Positions 31,791 through 45,044 of a DNA stretch of 64,000 bases are shown one piece after another. The stretch comes from Paramarasmius palmivorus (Eukaryota; Basidiomycota; Agaricomycetes; Agaricales; Marasmiaceae): positions 83,535 to 147,534 of the forward strand of contig JAYKXP010000118.1 in NCBI GenBank assembly GCA_037176845.1, in the 5' to 3' direction. The stretch's first letter is position 1, and each line of letters opens with the position of its first letter. The notes beneath the pieces were generated by a model, which was not told the DNA's origin, made no database searches, and worked only from the letters and a program-made list of their open reading frames with translations. A program made the position numbers and the translations under genes.

Positions 31791-34524
31791 CGGCAACATT
31801 AATCGTGCAAGCCATTTGGCTTTGTTTGGCATCACCTTGCTCACGTGACACGTGATTTCCGTGGCCTTTCCGTGGCCCATCTGGTTGTTAGATTAGATTG
31901 TTCCATTGTCCCAAGAAATATACATGTTTTTCCTCTTCTACGACGTCCTAAGAAATGTCCAAACCTACACGGAAGCTTCAGGCAGTTAACGAAGCCCAAA
32001 TTCGCCAGTTTCTCAATGAAATTACTTCTTCAGGCGTGCTATCATCACCATCAACAGATGTTTACGAGACTCCGGTAGCTCAATTCAAACTTTCCGAAGC
32101 CGAAGCCGAACAGTTTCTTCAAGAACGCCAGATTATCTCGAAATGGATTTGCCGGAAGCCATGGGATCGGGAGGAGCACAAGACGCGTAAGAAAGGTGCG
32201 TGAAAAGTTCATTCCAAACTATTCTTCATCTCAATTGAATACAGCATCACCCTATCCGGATGCTACGGCAACGAAGCGGGGAAGAAAGCGAGAATTCGAA
32301 TGGACGGAGCGCTGGGTCTGTGGACATGCCGGAAAATACAAGGACGAGCGAAATCCGGACCTTTCCCCCAGCAAGCGGCGACCAAACCGCCATCACAGCA
32401 GTGTCAAAGTTGAATGCAGGGCACAAATATATTTCCGAAAGCGGCTTGACACAGACGTAGTGGAAATAGAATATCACCATGAGCACCAAAATCACGAGGT
32501 CTCCGTGTCAAAAGACTCTATGCTCACTCTGCGAGTGAAGCACTGGATTCAGGAGAAGGTTGATGAAGGATTGACCTGGGCTGCAATTAAGCCGCTTTTA
32601 AGCCTTGATGAACAGATTATGCAGCGGGTACGTGCCCTCATTTCCCAGTACTATAAGTGCTAATTTCCATACAGATTGAACGTGGGGATGCTGATATGAT
32701 ACCTGATGTATTACGCGTAACTTATATGGACGTGTACAATGCATTACGGCGTCGATTGCAAAAGATTGCGCACTTGGATTCAGATGGCCACAAGAGCCTC
32801 GAAATGTGGAAGGTCAAACTCGAAGAAAAGGGATATCAAGTGCTCTATGAGCAAGTACGAGGCACGCTCCCTACAGATACAACATACCTATTTGCTTTAG
32901 TCTCTCCATGGCAACAGACAGTACGTCGGAATTGATCAACTGATAGTATATGTGCTTATTGTGTAAATGTAGCTGTTACAGCGATTCGGCATGATTGCGT
33001 GCCTGGATTCTACACATAATACATGCTTCTCCGCCTCTGGAAAAGAGGAGAAGGCATTCCTGTACACCATTCTACTCAAGAATGTGACTACAGGAAAAGG
33101 CACTCCTGGTGCCTTCATGTTTACTCCCAGTGAGGCACAGTATGCAGTCTCTAGATTCATCTCTTGGCTCCGGACATCCCTCTCCTTCCTGTGTAACACA
33201 TGGATGATTGACTGTTCAGATGCTGAAGCTGCCGGAATTCGAAGTGCCTGTGGAGAAAATGTCAAAATCTTTCTCTGTTTATGGCACGTCATGAAAGCTG
33301 TGACAGAACAAGCTAAACGAAAGCTTATTGCACAGACTGACGGTGATCGCAAGTCCAAGATTTCGGAAAATCAGACCCTCCGGTCTGAGGCTATCAAAGA
33401 CTTCAAGTGTCTTGTCTATTCAGTGACAGCCGATGACTTTGATAGTGAGTGGGAGGACATTCTGGAGAAGTATACTGAGTTTCCGGAATGGATTAAATAT
33501 TTGGAGACTGAGTGGTACGCAAAGCGAGAGGGATGGTGTATGGCATGGAGAAAAGTGAGTTTTCCTCATTGACATCTTTCAATTGACCAATCCTGACACC
33601 ATACATAGGATACACCTCATTATAAGATTGAAACCAACAACTACGTTGAGTCCTGGCATTGTCAGCTCAAAACCCACTATCTAGGACTTATGCGGAGGCA
33701 ACGTGTCGATGTTCTACTTCACATACTGACGGAAAAGGTGGAACCTGACTTTCGACGAGCAGATTTAATGGTCAGGTTGGACTACGAACGCCCACGGTTA
33801 TCAAAGGAGGAGCGGGAAAGCCAAAGGAAGGCCCAAGCAGTTCCCGCAACTGAGCTCGAGGACAGGATAGATGTACCTATTGAACTTTCTGATAAGGTAT
33901 GCAGAGTCATTCACATCAGCTGCATTTCTGATTGCGTTACAGACACCTGATCTCTATGTCCAATCATTTACCGACCCGGATCTTTGGTACCGTGTTGGTG
34001 TATCTGACTTCAAGGATCCCTCGGGAGCACGCCGTGCAGCTGTGATTTCATGCGAGTGCCCCGGATTTGAGGGAAATCAGTTGAAGTGCAAGCATATGTT
34101 TCTTGCTTCACGTTTCAATGGGCTTCCAGTCCATCATTTTGGTGGATTGCCTCAAGATTTTCCTTCATCTCATCCTTTGCCACCTACTCAGAATGAAGCT
34201 ACGCCAACAGATGTGGATAATCAGAAGATAGCGCAGATAGCTCGCATCAAATCAGCTGTGTCTACACTTCAAAACCTTACTGAGAAGCTTGGAAAGATGG
34301 CACTGGCTGATGTCTCACGTGTACAGCTCAACAATGTTGAGACTCAGGTAGTATCAGCACGCCGGGGACTCTCTGAAGTAGTTTATTCACGCGAATTGTA
34401 TGCTACACAATAATTTAACCACGTATTTCTACGAGATTTGATCCAGACGCGTGTGCCCGTGGCCCATCACGTGACCAAGGTGTTGCCAAACAAAGCCAAT
34501 TGGCTTGCACGATTATGGTCGCCC
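31791..34524 (+). mobile_element. MULE (Mutator-like) DNA transposon, apparently complete
   Basis: The 2734-bp element is flanked by a 9-bp duplication CTCTCGAAC (31782-31790 and 34525-34533), the length typical of Mutator-like elements. Imperfect terminal inverted repeats of about 60 bp share TAATCGTGCAAGCC, then TTGGCTTTGTTTGGCA and TCACGTGA. It contains one six-exon transposase gene with no visible defect. It is inserted at the edge of a copy of repeat R1. Confidence 0.88.
31955..34413 (+). CDS. MULE transposase with SWIM zinc finger
   Basis: Exons are 31955-32195, 32245-32627, 32675-32920, 32973-33554, 33609-33896 and 33943-34413. All phases agree, giving 736 residues. An N-terminal zinc/WRKY-like region (RWVCGHAGKY, VECRAQIYF, HHEHQNHE) is followed by the MULE core. 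Acidic motifs in the core are MIACLDSTHNTC and WMIDCSDAEAAGI, then FLCLWHVMKAV. A later ETNNYVESWH gives the candidate Glu, and the C-terminal SWIM finger is CECPGFEGNQLKCKH (C-x-C...C-x-H). Introns of 46-54 bp have canonical borders. It sits wholly between the TIRs and may be functional. Confidence 0.9.
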
Positions 34525-34533
34525 CTCTCGAAC

Positions 34534-35580
34534 GGTCGCCGACAAGACATTCCAGACAGCCTACTCCGTGCCTCTCGCGCTCTTTTTCAACACTATGGAT
34601 TTTGGTTCATCGTTGTCATCACATGTAATAGGACGGGCAGAGTCCGATCTTAGAATCGGGAACTCGGGACTACAAGCTTTCGCCTCCGATTGTATGGCAT
34701 GTCATATATGCAGCTAATATTGTTCAATTGGCGATGATATCATTAATCTCACTAGCATACATTCATATCCATCGCGTTGATGAATGTGCATAATAAGATG
34801 CTGGGCTTTGGCGTATGGATGCACATGATCCTTTCGAATATCATGGCTTCGCAGATGGTGCATGAACACCCACAGGCCTCGAGACATAACACGATTGTTT
34901 TCGTAAGTCGCGGGAATTACAACCCTGACCCAGCGTGATTTGATTGAAGTGATAGTGATCGAATCACATTCGATCATAGGTGTGGATACTTTCCGTTTCC
35001 TTCTCAACTCCCGCAGTGCTGTGCTCATGGTATCTTCCCCCGCAATAGTCTAGGGCCTGACCTCCCGCTACGACACTATTCTCATTCACACGCATTCACG
35101 TTGATGGGACTCTCACCTGCAAACCTTGCTTTCGACACCATAGACGATTGTACCGTTGAATCACCACCTTCTCCTGGTAACTCCCTGCCCGGCATCCTGT
35201 ATCCTCTCGTACAGTCCCGTTTTCGCACACCACTTGGTCACCGGGTTTCCAAGGTGTCCAAAAAAGCGGGCTGATGTAGTCATTTGACAACCCAATGGCA
35301 CCGAAAACAGTCAACTACTGTGAAGTATCGGCCCTGAAGAAGGTATTTTCGTTATCGTTTGACCTGTCGCATACTGTTCCTTAACTGACACAGTTCTAGA
35401 GATCTCTATCAGCCGATATCCATATACAGTTCAACTCCCACAATACAGCATTTGACTCGAGTTTTGATGGTCTTTTCTAACCCGTGTTGGATCACTGCCC
35501 GTTGATATCTGTTTTTCTATAAAATCCTTTCGTTGTAGGGTCGACGTGTCACCGCAACCTTACCTCCCACTTTCATCGCA
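34534..35580. other. Intergenic region with AAA-gene upstream sequence
   Basis: The right half (about 35040-35580) is the upstream region of the AAA gene and is partly repeated at about 54600-55150 (GACGATTGTACCGTT, CCTTTCGTTGTA). A minus-strand frame of 104 codons (34714-35028) has no recognised domain and is not called. Confidence 0.5.
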
Positions 35581-38183
35581 ATGCAGTCAGTTGCTATAGC
35601 CCCTGATTCATCCACTACCAAAGCAAACATCGGTGCGGGATACCTTAATTCAACTGCGTCTGCTCTTCAGCGCGAGGACACATCTCCACCTTCTCTTAAG
35701 ATCAAGAGGGTAGACCATTATTATATCAAGGGGTCAAATGAATGGAAATATGAAGTAGGCTTTCTCTGCCAAGTGTCGTAGATGATTGAATAATGATGGC
35801 GTATTGCCCAGGATACTAGCTCGGGAGTCACCGCCGAGTCTATCCCAATCCTCAGCCGAGGTGCGAACGATCCTTGGAGGGATTTCGACTTGATGTGAGT
35901 CATGGATTACATATTCGGAACACAATGAGGCTGATGCAGGTACTCTTGTGATAGTTTCGTACGGCGACTTTCCCAGGTTGAAGGGAAAGAGCCGACCTTT
36001 AAGATCGTTATCAAGAGCGAGTATATTTTGAAGGCATGCAAAGATGTTATTGGTTCTTGGCCAGGAATCTCTTGGAACAATGATCCTCTTGAAGTATGCG
36101 TTCCTCTGGGGGACATTCGTTTTCAGGGACTGACATGACTTTCAGCTTGACCCAGAAATCTTCTTGACTTTCCTGGATGAATTTACCGAATACCGCGACA
36201 AGCTCGAAGCAGTGATCGAAAGAACCGCTGTCCAAAAACATGTTCTGTCTTCTGTTAGCTTCTTGCTCTCGTTCCTGCACGCCGACTATCAAACTACTAT
36301 CCGCCTCATCAAGCAACACAAGGCTCACCGCGAGACGACATTCGACCACTTGTATGCCTTATTGGTACCGCATTCTCTTCTCGTTGCTCGTTGTTCCATC
36401 ACGGGTCAGCCACGTGTGTTTGAGCTGATGTCTTGGACACGGGCTATGGTGGGAAATAGCTTGAACTACCAACTCATGTGCGAGTCAGTTGACTTGGTGG
36501 ACAACCAGGTGTCTGGTACCGTTGGTGTTTCACGAGTACAGGCAAATTTCCTTATCAAATTCTTCTGGGGAACGATCCCCGTGGAGGAGCTTGACGTCTA
36601 TCCATTGAAGTATCATGCCGATCCTGAGGGGGTGAAGGAGTGTGTCGTGAAGAGGGGAAAGAAATGGGTTGATTTGATTGGCATACATCACAAGGAGTTT
36701 GACGGAATTGCGGCGTTCAAGAAGAATATGTGTGGAACGCTAAGGCACGTAGTCAAAGGAAGAATTATGATTGACCGTGGTAAGCTTCCGCAACTCACCG
36801 GTTCTGGTTTCGAAGCTAATATCAATGTTACAGTCAGCTTTAAACGATTTAACGCAAATTATCGTTTCCCTACTCCTGCCGTGCAACAGATTGCTGTCAA
36901 CTCATCTGACCCGGTGCAGTCTGTGGCCCGCCGGGTTCCAAGTCGTAGGCGCCAAAATTTGTACGAAAATGGTATATCTCGCAGCTGAGGGTCGTCCGCA
37001 CACTCTAATCGACTTCACCGATGTAGACTCCGTTGTGAAAAATCAAATGTCAATCGACATTGATGAACAATCCGCGAAGCCAGAACTTTCAGACGAGGAA
37101 CTGCTCCTCATTCCGACAACGGTATACGGTTTCAGCCTCTCCGACAAGCTATGGTGTAAGTCTTGGCTCTTTGTGATTTTGATTTCAATTTATGTGGTCT
37201 TTTAACAGTGGAATTTGACGTCGAGAAGATCTCGGACGTGAGATGGAATAGTGAAGCTTTCACCAATCTCATCCTTCCTGATGGCAGAAAACAACTTCTT
37301 CAATCTCTTGTAGAAGCTCATCACATGGAACTCGGCTTTGACGACTTCATCAAGGGCAAAGGTCATGGCCTAGTTATCAATCTGTTCGGGCCTCCTGGCG
37401 TTGGTATGTATTAATCAGTGATGGAGTACACGAAGCACTCGCTGATCCCCTTCAAGGCAAAACGTTCTCGGCTGAGGCTACGAGTGAACATGTGAGAAGG
37501 CCTTTGTATCTCGTCGGAGCTGGGGATTTGGGCATAGAATCAGCTGCCCTTGATGCTGCGTTAGAGCGCGTATTTGAGGTTGCGACCACATGGAAAGCCA
37601 TTGTACTAATTGATGAAGTAGGTACTCCATTTAGGGAAAATGACAGAAATGAGTACTCAACCTTTACCACCAAGGCAGATGTGTTTCTGCAACAACGCTC
37701 TCTTGATGACTTGCGCAGAAATGCAATGGTTGCCGTTTTGTGAGCATCGATTCCATTTAGTTGCCTTTTTATTTGAACTAACTCCATCCTCTGGGTCTCC
37801 CTGATAGCCTTCGACATGTCGAATACTATCGTGGTATTCTCTTTCTAACTACCAACCGAGTCAAGGCATTCGATGAAGCCTTCCTCTCCCGAATCCACGT
37901 CGCCTTACACTTCCGTGACCTGTCTACCAATTCGAAAATGCAAATTTGGGAGGCATTCATCAGGAAACTTGGAGCACTAGATGTTATTACGCCAGAACAG
38001 ATCAGAGCATTGGCGGGGCATAACGTCAACGGAAGACAGATCAAGAACGCGTCCAGAACGGCTCAGTCACTCGCTATCGGAAAAGGGGAGGGGCTGTCGT
38101 TCACGCACTTTAAGGAAACATTGGATGCGATGGAAGAATTCACGAAGGAATTTGAGCATATGAAGACATCGACGGCATTGTAA
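35581..38183 (+). CDS. AAA+ ATPase, copy 1 (intact)
   Basis: Proposed exons are 35581-35754, 35812-35894, 35955-36093, 36146-36779, 36834-36944 (end uncertain), 36985-37155, 37209-37403, 37457-37617, 37675-37739 and 37808-38183, giving about 702 residues. The N-terminal half is the conserved region found before the AAA domain in many filamentous-fungus ATPases (KRGKKWVDLIGIHHKEFDG). The AAA domain has Walker A GPPGVG|KT with an intron inside it, Walker B IVLIDEAD split by another intron, sensor-like LFLTTNR, and an arginine finger region FLSRIHV. Substrate unknown. Its paralogue at 39.1-48.2 kb keeps the same intron positions. Confidence 0.85.
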
Positions 38184-39120
38184 TGCTCCACAGTCAAATC
38201 CAGCGTATACAGTAGTGATCATGTATCATATATGTTCACGAGTGTAAGAATAACGAGAATGACCTATCTACACAGTTCTGGATGTGAGATACCCTCTCAG
38301 ACTTTGAGTAAATTTTTTTGGACATTCAGGACTCAAGGTTTTACATACTTACTCAAATCGCAGCATCACAGCCAAGCGGAAGGTCAACCACACTCTGATA
38401 TCTTATTTGAAGCTCCGAATAGCCCTGATTCTTGTTTGGGCTCCTACACCAGCGCTGACTGCCTCGTTGTGATAAAGATCGGATGTGGCCACGGGATCCG
38501 CGATAATCTGAAATCGGCACAATAAGCGCCAGACGGCTGGACTAAAAGAGAATATGGCTCCGATGCTTCGGGAGCATCCGCTGGCATTGCCGCTTCTCCG
38601 TATTTAAAGGGCTATCGTGGCTGTTATACTTCCTAGGTGCTAACTACTAGTATGATGTAGTGTAAGGCCTCGTTTTTAAAACGCGGACGTACCCTGCCGG
38701 CGTGATTTCTCGTCACATTAACGGTCGGATATCACTGTGCTTGGTGACCTGAGTGGCCATTGACTTGACGTTGACTTAAATTTCCCTTGAAACCCGAATT
38801 ATGAAATGTCCATGGTTAATAATACGACTTCATGGATGTACTTTGTATTATTATGCAGCATCTCATACCGTGACTGATGGCGTGTTTGGGGCGTTCATTT
38901 AGCAGCCTATCGAACAACACAACATTCAATGCATGCCCACTGCCTCCCTTTTGGCTTTCCATCTGGTCACCAGGCTCCCAACACGTTATCTACACGCCTA
39001 CAGAGGCAGTACCGAAGTCGTGGAGAGGGCTGGTTCTATAAGATCTCCCCTAGCATAGTCGAGGCCTCACTTCATCCTTCCCCCACTTTGATCGTCATGC
39101 ATAGTCGCTTTTCTTTCCGC
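38184..39120. other. Spacer between the two AAA paralogues
   Basis: No gene supported. The first about 50 bp after the stop (GCTCCACAGTC, ATGTATCATATATG) is the 3' flank that also appears in the remnant at 55.3 kb. Confidence 0.5.
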
Positions 39121-40934
39121 AGGTTCTTCCAAGGGAAAGGGCCCGCCTGCCCCTGAACCCTCATGGAGTTCATACCCTAGCGAAGCAAACACCAATAAGG
39201 AAAATTGCGATCTGGATGCATCCACTCTCGGGAGAGTGGAGGCGCCAGTTCCGCCTTCTCTGAAGATCAAGAGGGTAGACCACCACTATAGCGATTGGGA
39301 TAAGAGTTGGAAGTATCGAGTAAGTCTTCTCACAGTCGTCATGAAAGCCCGGATGATGACGGTTACATTGTTCAGGACAGCAACTCAAAAGTCACTGCAG
39401 AATCTAGTATCCCTATCTTCATGCGAGGACCCTGGGAAGAATACAGCTTCATGTGAGTTATGGATCATTGATTCGAGGCCAGTAGAGCTGAAATGAGTGC
39501 GTCTGGAATAGCTTTGTGCGACGAATTCCCAAAGTCCAAGGGGAGGAACCGACCTTCAAGATCATTATCAAGAACGAGTATATTGTGAAGGCATGCAAAG
39601 ATGTTATTGGTTCTTGGCCTGGCATATCGTGGAACGCTAACCCCCTTGAAGTAAGCGCTCGCTCCGGTGACTCATTGACAAGTGGCTGATGTGCCTCTCA
39701 GGTGGACCCAGAAGTCTTCTTGACTGTCCTCGATAAATTCACTGAATACCGCGACAAGCTCAGAGACGCCGTCAAGAAAACCATCGAACAGAATCATGTC
39801 CTTTCTTCTATTAACCTCCTGCTCTCGTTCCTGTATGCCGAGTATCAAACTACTATCCGGCTCATTGATCAACACAAGACTCACCGTGAAACGACATTCA
39901 ACCACCTGTATGCCCTATTGGTACCAAATTCTCTCCTCGTTGCTCGTTGTGGTATCACAGGTCAGCCGCGTGTATTTGAACTGAAGTCCTGGACACGAGG
40001 CGTTGTAGGGGATACCTTATGCTATCAGCTTATGTGCGAGTCAGTTGACTTGGTGGACAACCCGATATCTGATACGGTTGGTATCTCACGAGTTCAGGCA
40101 AATATCGCCATCAAATCCTTCTGGGGAACGATACCCATAGGGGAGCTTGTCATCTACCCATTGAAGTACCATGTGGAGCCTGAGAGGCTGAAGGAGTGTG
40201 TCGTAAGAAGGGGCAAGAAATGGGTTGATTTGATTGGTATACACCACAAGGAGTTTGACGGGATTGCAATATTCGAGAAGGATATCTGCCGGACTTTCAG
40301 GCGCGCAGTCAAAGGGAGAGTTATGATTGACCGTGGTAAGCTTCCGCAACTCTATTACTCTATTATTCTGCTTTCAAAGCTGATGTCAATAACTCAGTCA
40401 GCTTTAAACGATTCAATGCAAATTATCGGTTCCCAATCGCTGCCGTGAAACACATATCTGTTGACTCATCCGACCCGTCTGCGTCTGTTGCCAATCGTAT
40501 GTATCCGAGTCGCAGCATCCGGAGTCTGTACGACGACGGTATGTATCACAGATGAGAGTTGTCCGCATACTCTAATCGACTTCATTACTGTAGGTTCCGT
40601 CGCGAAAAATAAAGTATCAATTATCAATGATAGACAGTCTGTGAAGCCGGAAATTTCAGACGAGGAGCTGCTCCTCACCCCGACGACTGTGTACGGATTC
40701 AGCCTTTCCGACAAGCTATGGTGTAAGTCTTAGCCCTTGCATTCAAATTTTGGTTTTCACCCTACGTTGTGTTGACACATGTAGTGCAATTTGACGTTGA
40801 GAAGATCTCAGATGTGAAGTGGAATAGTGAAGCATTCACTAATCTCATACTTCCGGATGGTAGAAGGCAACTTCTACAATCTCTTGTAGAAGCTCATCAC
40901 AGGGAGATCGGCTTTGACGACTTCATCGAGGGCA

Positions 40935-41282
40935 TATGAGTGTTAAAGTGTTCAAAAAATAAATATCGTCCCCGGTAATAATTTTTCGACCCCCCGGTAA
41001 TAATGTACATACTTTTCTCACATTCAAGACCATTATTCCCCCCGTAAATAACATAGAACTCCCCGGTAATAACACAAAAAAACCCCCCGGTAATAACACT
41101 TTCGACGAAAAACCCCCCGGTAATAATCGGCTATTTCGGCTAAGCTTTTCCCACGCACGTGGCCTATGTCGAACACATTTTCAACTCATCCTCAGTGCTC
41201 AGGCTTCATGATCTAAGCTCAGCTGAGTGTAGGAATTGGTTTAGTATATATCTAAGTGCTTGAATATGCAATATTCAGTAGT
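40935..41282 (+). repeat. Left long TIR of the three-gene transposon, with CCCCGGTAATAA array
   Basis: About 348 bp, imperfectly inverted at 46988-47336. It contains five copies of (CC)CCCCGGTAATAA plus the variant CCCCCCGTAAATAAC within the first 200 bp. Evenly oriented subterminal motifs are typical of transposase binding sites. The outer 200 bp differ between ends at only a few positions; the inner part is more diverged. Confidence 0.88.
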
Positions 41283-41456
41283 TTCTAAGGTGTAGAACAT
41301 GGACCATAGCCACGTATTGAAAAGGCCTTTCCCACAACGTGGCACGGTGAGTCATGGGCGCTAACGTTCACATTCAAGGCCTTGATACATTCGTCAAACT
41401 TGCAATAGGAGGTAGTTTCCGATGAGAATATAGACTATAGAGCATTATAGTATCTT

Positions 41457-42615
41457 CTACACATGATCAAACTGTTCCCAATCCAGGCGATCCATATGCT
41501 GCCTACGGTAGCTATCAAATATCGCATCAATAGCACTAGTGACGACTCGGTCCGCAATATCAAGTTTACCACCCTGTCTCACAGCAGATATCCAAGCCTC
41601 CTTACATCCAGGATTGAGGTCTCCATAAGCATGACACCCTCCAACGAATTCGAGTATTGCATGCGAATCAAACTCGATGGGGAAATCAGGGTGTAAAAGC
41701 TTCTCCCGAACATCTCGTGTCCATAGCTTATGCCACGAGTTTCTGCAAGCCTTGTGTTGGTCCACTGTACAATGATGCGTAGGTCCAATGGAATCCAGCT
41801 CTGGAGCAACAGCAACAGCTCTGAGACGGAAGTCCATGATGGTTGCCTTTGCACGGACAATGATGGTGTATGTTGTAAAGCCAATGGCGAGAGCTTGCTC
41901 TAGTGTGATCTTGTGCAAGGGGATGTGGATAATAATGTAACGGAGATCACCCCTTGCCCAATGCCAAATTGGCCACTTGTACGAGATCGACAACTGTTGG
42001 AATGGGTCGAGCTTGAGAGCCTTGAATCCCTTGATGCATATCGGATATGCTGTCGTCACTTGTAAAAGATGTGCAACCTTTAGCAGTGCCCAAAACCCCT
42101 CAAATGTCGTCGGCTCCTTGCTAGACGTGGGGATACATAGGTAAGTATTGAATACACGTGTAATGAAGAGGACATACTGCATGATCAGCCATCCAAGGAA
42201 GATTTGCAGTTCTGCGCTACGAATTGATGGCCAGTGCATTGGCATGGCCTTTGATCCCTCTTCGCCTGCCAGCCCCGAGACATTATTGATCATCTCCATA
42301 GCAGTGGAGTTAATGAGGAGCAACATTTTCGGGACTGGAGCGATGAGGTCTTCTGCCTACGGAGATTTCCTGATAGTGAGAGAACTGAACCGAATTGGGA
42401 CAGAGTAAATATAGACATACCCTTATCCAGATTATTTCACCATTTTCCTCACAACCTTCCAAAATTCTCCACTGAGTAGAAGGAGGATTATGAGGTGGTA
42501 TTTCCGAGTTGTGAGCAGAAGGATATTGAATGTCTTGTAGGGCAGGAGTAAGACTGGACATTGAGAGTAGCAGCGAGTTGACAAGTTCTCTATATACATG
42601 ATCCAGGAACGTCAA
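41457..42615 (-). CDS. BTB/POZ-type protein carried by the transposon
   Basis: Exons are 42615-42421 and 42356-41457 (64-bp intron, phase 0), giving 364 residues. After a polar N-terminus, GEIIWIRAEDLIAPVPKMLL reads like the start of a basidiomycete BTB domain. ELQIFLGWLIMQYV and FWALLKVAHLLQVTTAYPICIKG continue it. The second half has Cys/His pairs (HHCTVDQHKAC, GGCHAYGDLNPGC) and VVTSAIDAIFDSYRRQH, as in other mushroom BTB proteins. BTB proteins are often dimeric adaptors for Cullin-3 ligases or transcription control; its role here is unknown. It is transcribed away from the transposase from a shared 112-bp spacer. BTB assignment is by pattern only. Confidence 0.68.
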
Positions 42616-42727
42616 CTAAATCGGACGTCTTTGTATACAAAAGCTCAAATCGGAAGTATATGCAGTGCTGAATATTATAGTATAACATCCAAAGTACCCG
42701 ATTTCTCAGGCGATCAATTCTACCATC
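42616..42727. promoter_or_regulatory. Bidirectional promoter spacer in the three-gene transposon
   Basis: Only 112 bp separate the divergent ATGs of the BTB gene (42615) and the transposase (42728). The spacer is AT-rich with TATAGTATA near 42680. Shared regulation of both genes is inferred from this layout. Confidence 0.5.
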
Positions 42728-44842
42728 ATGACCGCAGACCTTCCACCACTTCCTTCCTGTGCGTCTGGCACGACTAGCGTTAACGAATGGCCTGCAAACA
42801 TGCGTCGTGGAGCAGACATATTAAATCGAATATTCAAACATGCAAACAACGCGCTCCAGACCGATGCTTTTGATCTATTCAGAGTCAGGTTTCATGCATC
42901 GACTGTGCTCAATGAGGCAATACCTTTGCTTCTTGCAATCGAAAATACCACAGAGGAGAATCAAGATCTTGTTCCGTGGCTTGAGGAGGTCACAGGGCTG
43001 TTTGCAACACTGATACAGCAACTTGGTGAAGCGGAGGAGACTGCAAAAACAGGGTGAGTAATGAATTCATTGAGTGTTTCACTAGTGATGTGATCTATTA
43101 AGTCATTATTAGCCAGGACAGCTCTAACGTCGACATGGCTGCACCTATGATGGTTGTCAGGACTGGAAAGCGTGGTCGACCGAGGAAAGTTCCCAATCCC
43201 TTCCTGCTACGTGAGGCCATGCAGCCCAATCGTAGGATCACAAAAAGCCGTTATGCCCGCACAATCAAAGTATCACGCGGAACACTATACAAGTACATGG
43301 ATGAGTTTGGAATCGAGGCCAAATACTCATCGATCACAGATGAAGAGCTGGACAAAATTGCCAAGGAAGTTCAACAATCGCGACCAGAAACTGGACGTAG
43401 ATACCTTGCTGGTCATCTGTCATCAGCAGGGATCAAAGTTCAGATGGAAAGAATCCGACAATCTCTCGCACGAGTTGATCCAATAGGACAAGCGATCCGG
43501 AACAAGGAAACTGCCGAACGACGTGATTATCGCATGCCTCGGCCCAATGCAATGTGGCACATTGATGGACATCATAAACTCATTCGTTGGGGTATTGTGA
43601 TTCATGGTATTATTGATGGCTTCTGCAGGACCGTAAGTGCATAACACGTTTCAGTATTACATTTACTCATTGATGTATAGATCGTCGCACTAAAGGCGAG
43701 TACCAATAATAGAGCATCTACAGTTCTCCAAGTGTTTTCGGAGGCAGTGGAGCTATTTGGCTGGCCTTCACGAATGCGTGGTGATCGTGGTGGTGAGAAC
43801 AAGAAGGTGGCCACTGTCATGATCAGGATGCGAGGGCTGAATCGTGCTAGCTTCATGTGGGGAACGTACGTTAATGCTGGTTCTATTCATTCTTCTATAT
43901 ATGGTTTAATGAGTCTTAGATCAATGCGAAATACAAGGATCGAGCGATTATGGGTTGAAGTAGGGTCCCGCTTTGGACGTAGATGGAGGGCATTCTTCTA
44001 CCGGCTGGAACGGCTCCATAGACTTAATGCGAAAAATCCGGCACATCTTTGGCTTCTCCACCATCTATTTCTGAGCCAAATAAGAGAGGACTGTGATAGC
44101 TTTGTCCGAGATTGGAATTCACATCCAATTTCAGGTATTGGCCACGAGAAGACACCAATGGTTTGCATGCTCATTTCATATCTTGATTTTTTAATGCTCA
44201 TTCATTAATATAACAGGACATGCGACTCCTTGGAATGATTGAGCATGGTGTATATGATGATGGCCCAGAAGATGACGATGAAGGCTACCCTTCATCTGCA
44301 TTTGAACAGCAAGAAAATGTGCGTGTACAGCACGCATATGACGTAGAGTCTGGTGGTGCGTCAGAGATTGAAGACTCAGGGAATGAATTGTCATCAGGTG
44401 AAAGCGGTTGGGAGGATGATGAAGACGAATATGGTATGTATAGCTACTTTGTATTGATGATGTTAGTGACGAACGAACCCTTTGAATAGCGGAAATTGAC
44501 TCTGCACATGCAGGACAGTATAATCACAAGCCGATCAAAGTTCCGCGACATCAAAATCCTTTTGAACCCAACCTTCATGCAGTATTCATGGAGTCGATGG
44601 AGCATATTGATGAGGTTCCCGTACCTGAAGGATGGGGACTCTGTGATGACGAATATCCAGAGGATGAGGGATATCCATTATACGAAGAAATTCCATCATC
44701 TGGCAGGCGAAGGGCAAAAGTCCTAAAGATATCCCTTCCGCATTGTGATTGGAAGCCACGTGCAGAGCTATGGGCAAAGGCAATGCTTGTGATGGAGGCG
44801 ACACTGATGGAAGATGAGGATTCTGATCCAGACAGCAATTGA
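42728..44842 (+). CDS. Integrase-like DDE transposase
   Basis: Exons are 42728-43053, 43113-43632, 43681-43865, 43920-44160, 44217-44433 and 44490-44842. All phases agree, giving 613 residues. After a helical N-terminus comes an AT-hook-like GKRGRPRKV, then a helix-turn-helix-like region (SRGTLYKYMDEFGI). The integrase-type core has WHIDGHHKLIRW (first Asp), MRGDRGGEN (second Asp) and TRIERLW (Glu). The C-terminal about 170 residues are very acidic and unusual for a transposase. The W-H-x-D-G and R-x-ERLW motifs occur in a eukaryotic family related to retroviral and IS3 integrases. All three catalytic acids are present. Confidence 0.85.
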
Positions 44843-45044
44843 CATGTGTACACCACCTGTTTAGCTCACGTAGATGATGTTATAGTAGTTGTGCAGTCCG
44901 CATGTTGGTCATGGTAAAAACACAGTGGACTTTGATGCTATATGCTCATTCTCATTCCTTCCTTTATTTCACTTTTCCTTGCTTTTCACTCTCTTTCTCT
45001 TACCGTTCCTCATCCTCTTTTGTGCTCCTTTTCTGTCCTGGACT

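Noticed and set aside
36972..36984. A 13-nt intron in AAA copy 1, seen also in copy 2
   Set aside because: Far shorter than any known nuclear intron in fungi. A longer intron with an upstream donor (36945 in copy 1, 40497 in copy 2) gives the same frame.
40935..41130. CCCCGGTAATAA array considered as a CRISPR-like or satellite array
   Set aside because: Spacing is irregular and the array is mirrored at the other end of a transposon with target duplications, so these are TIR motifs.
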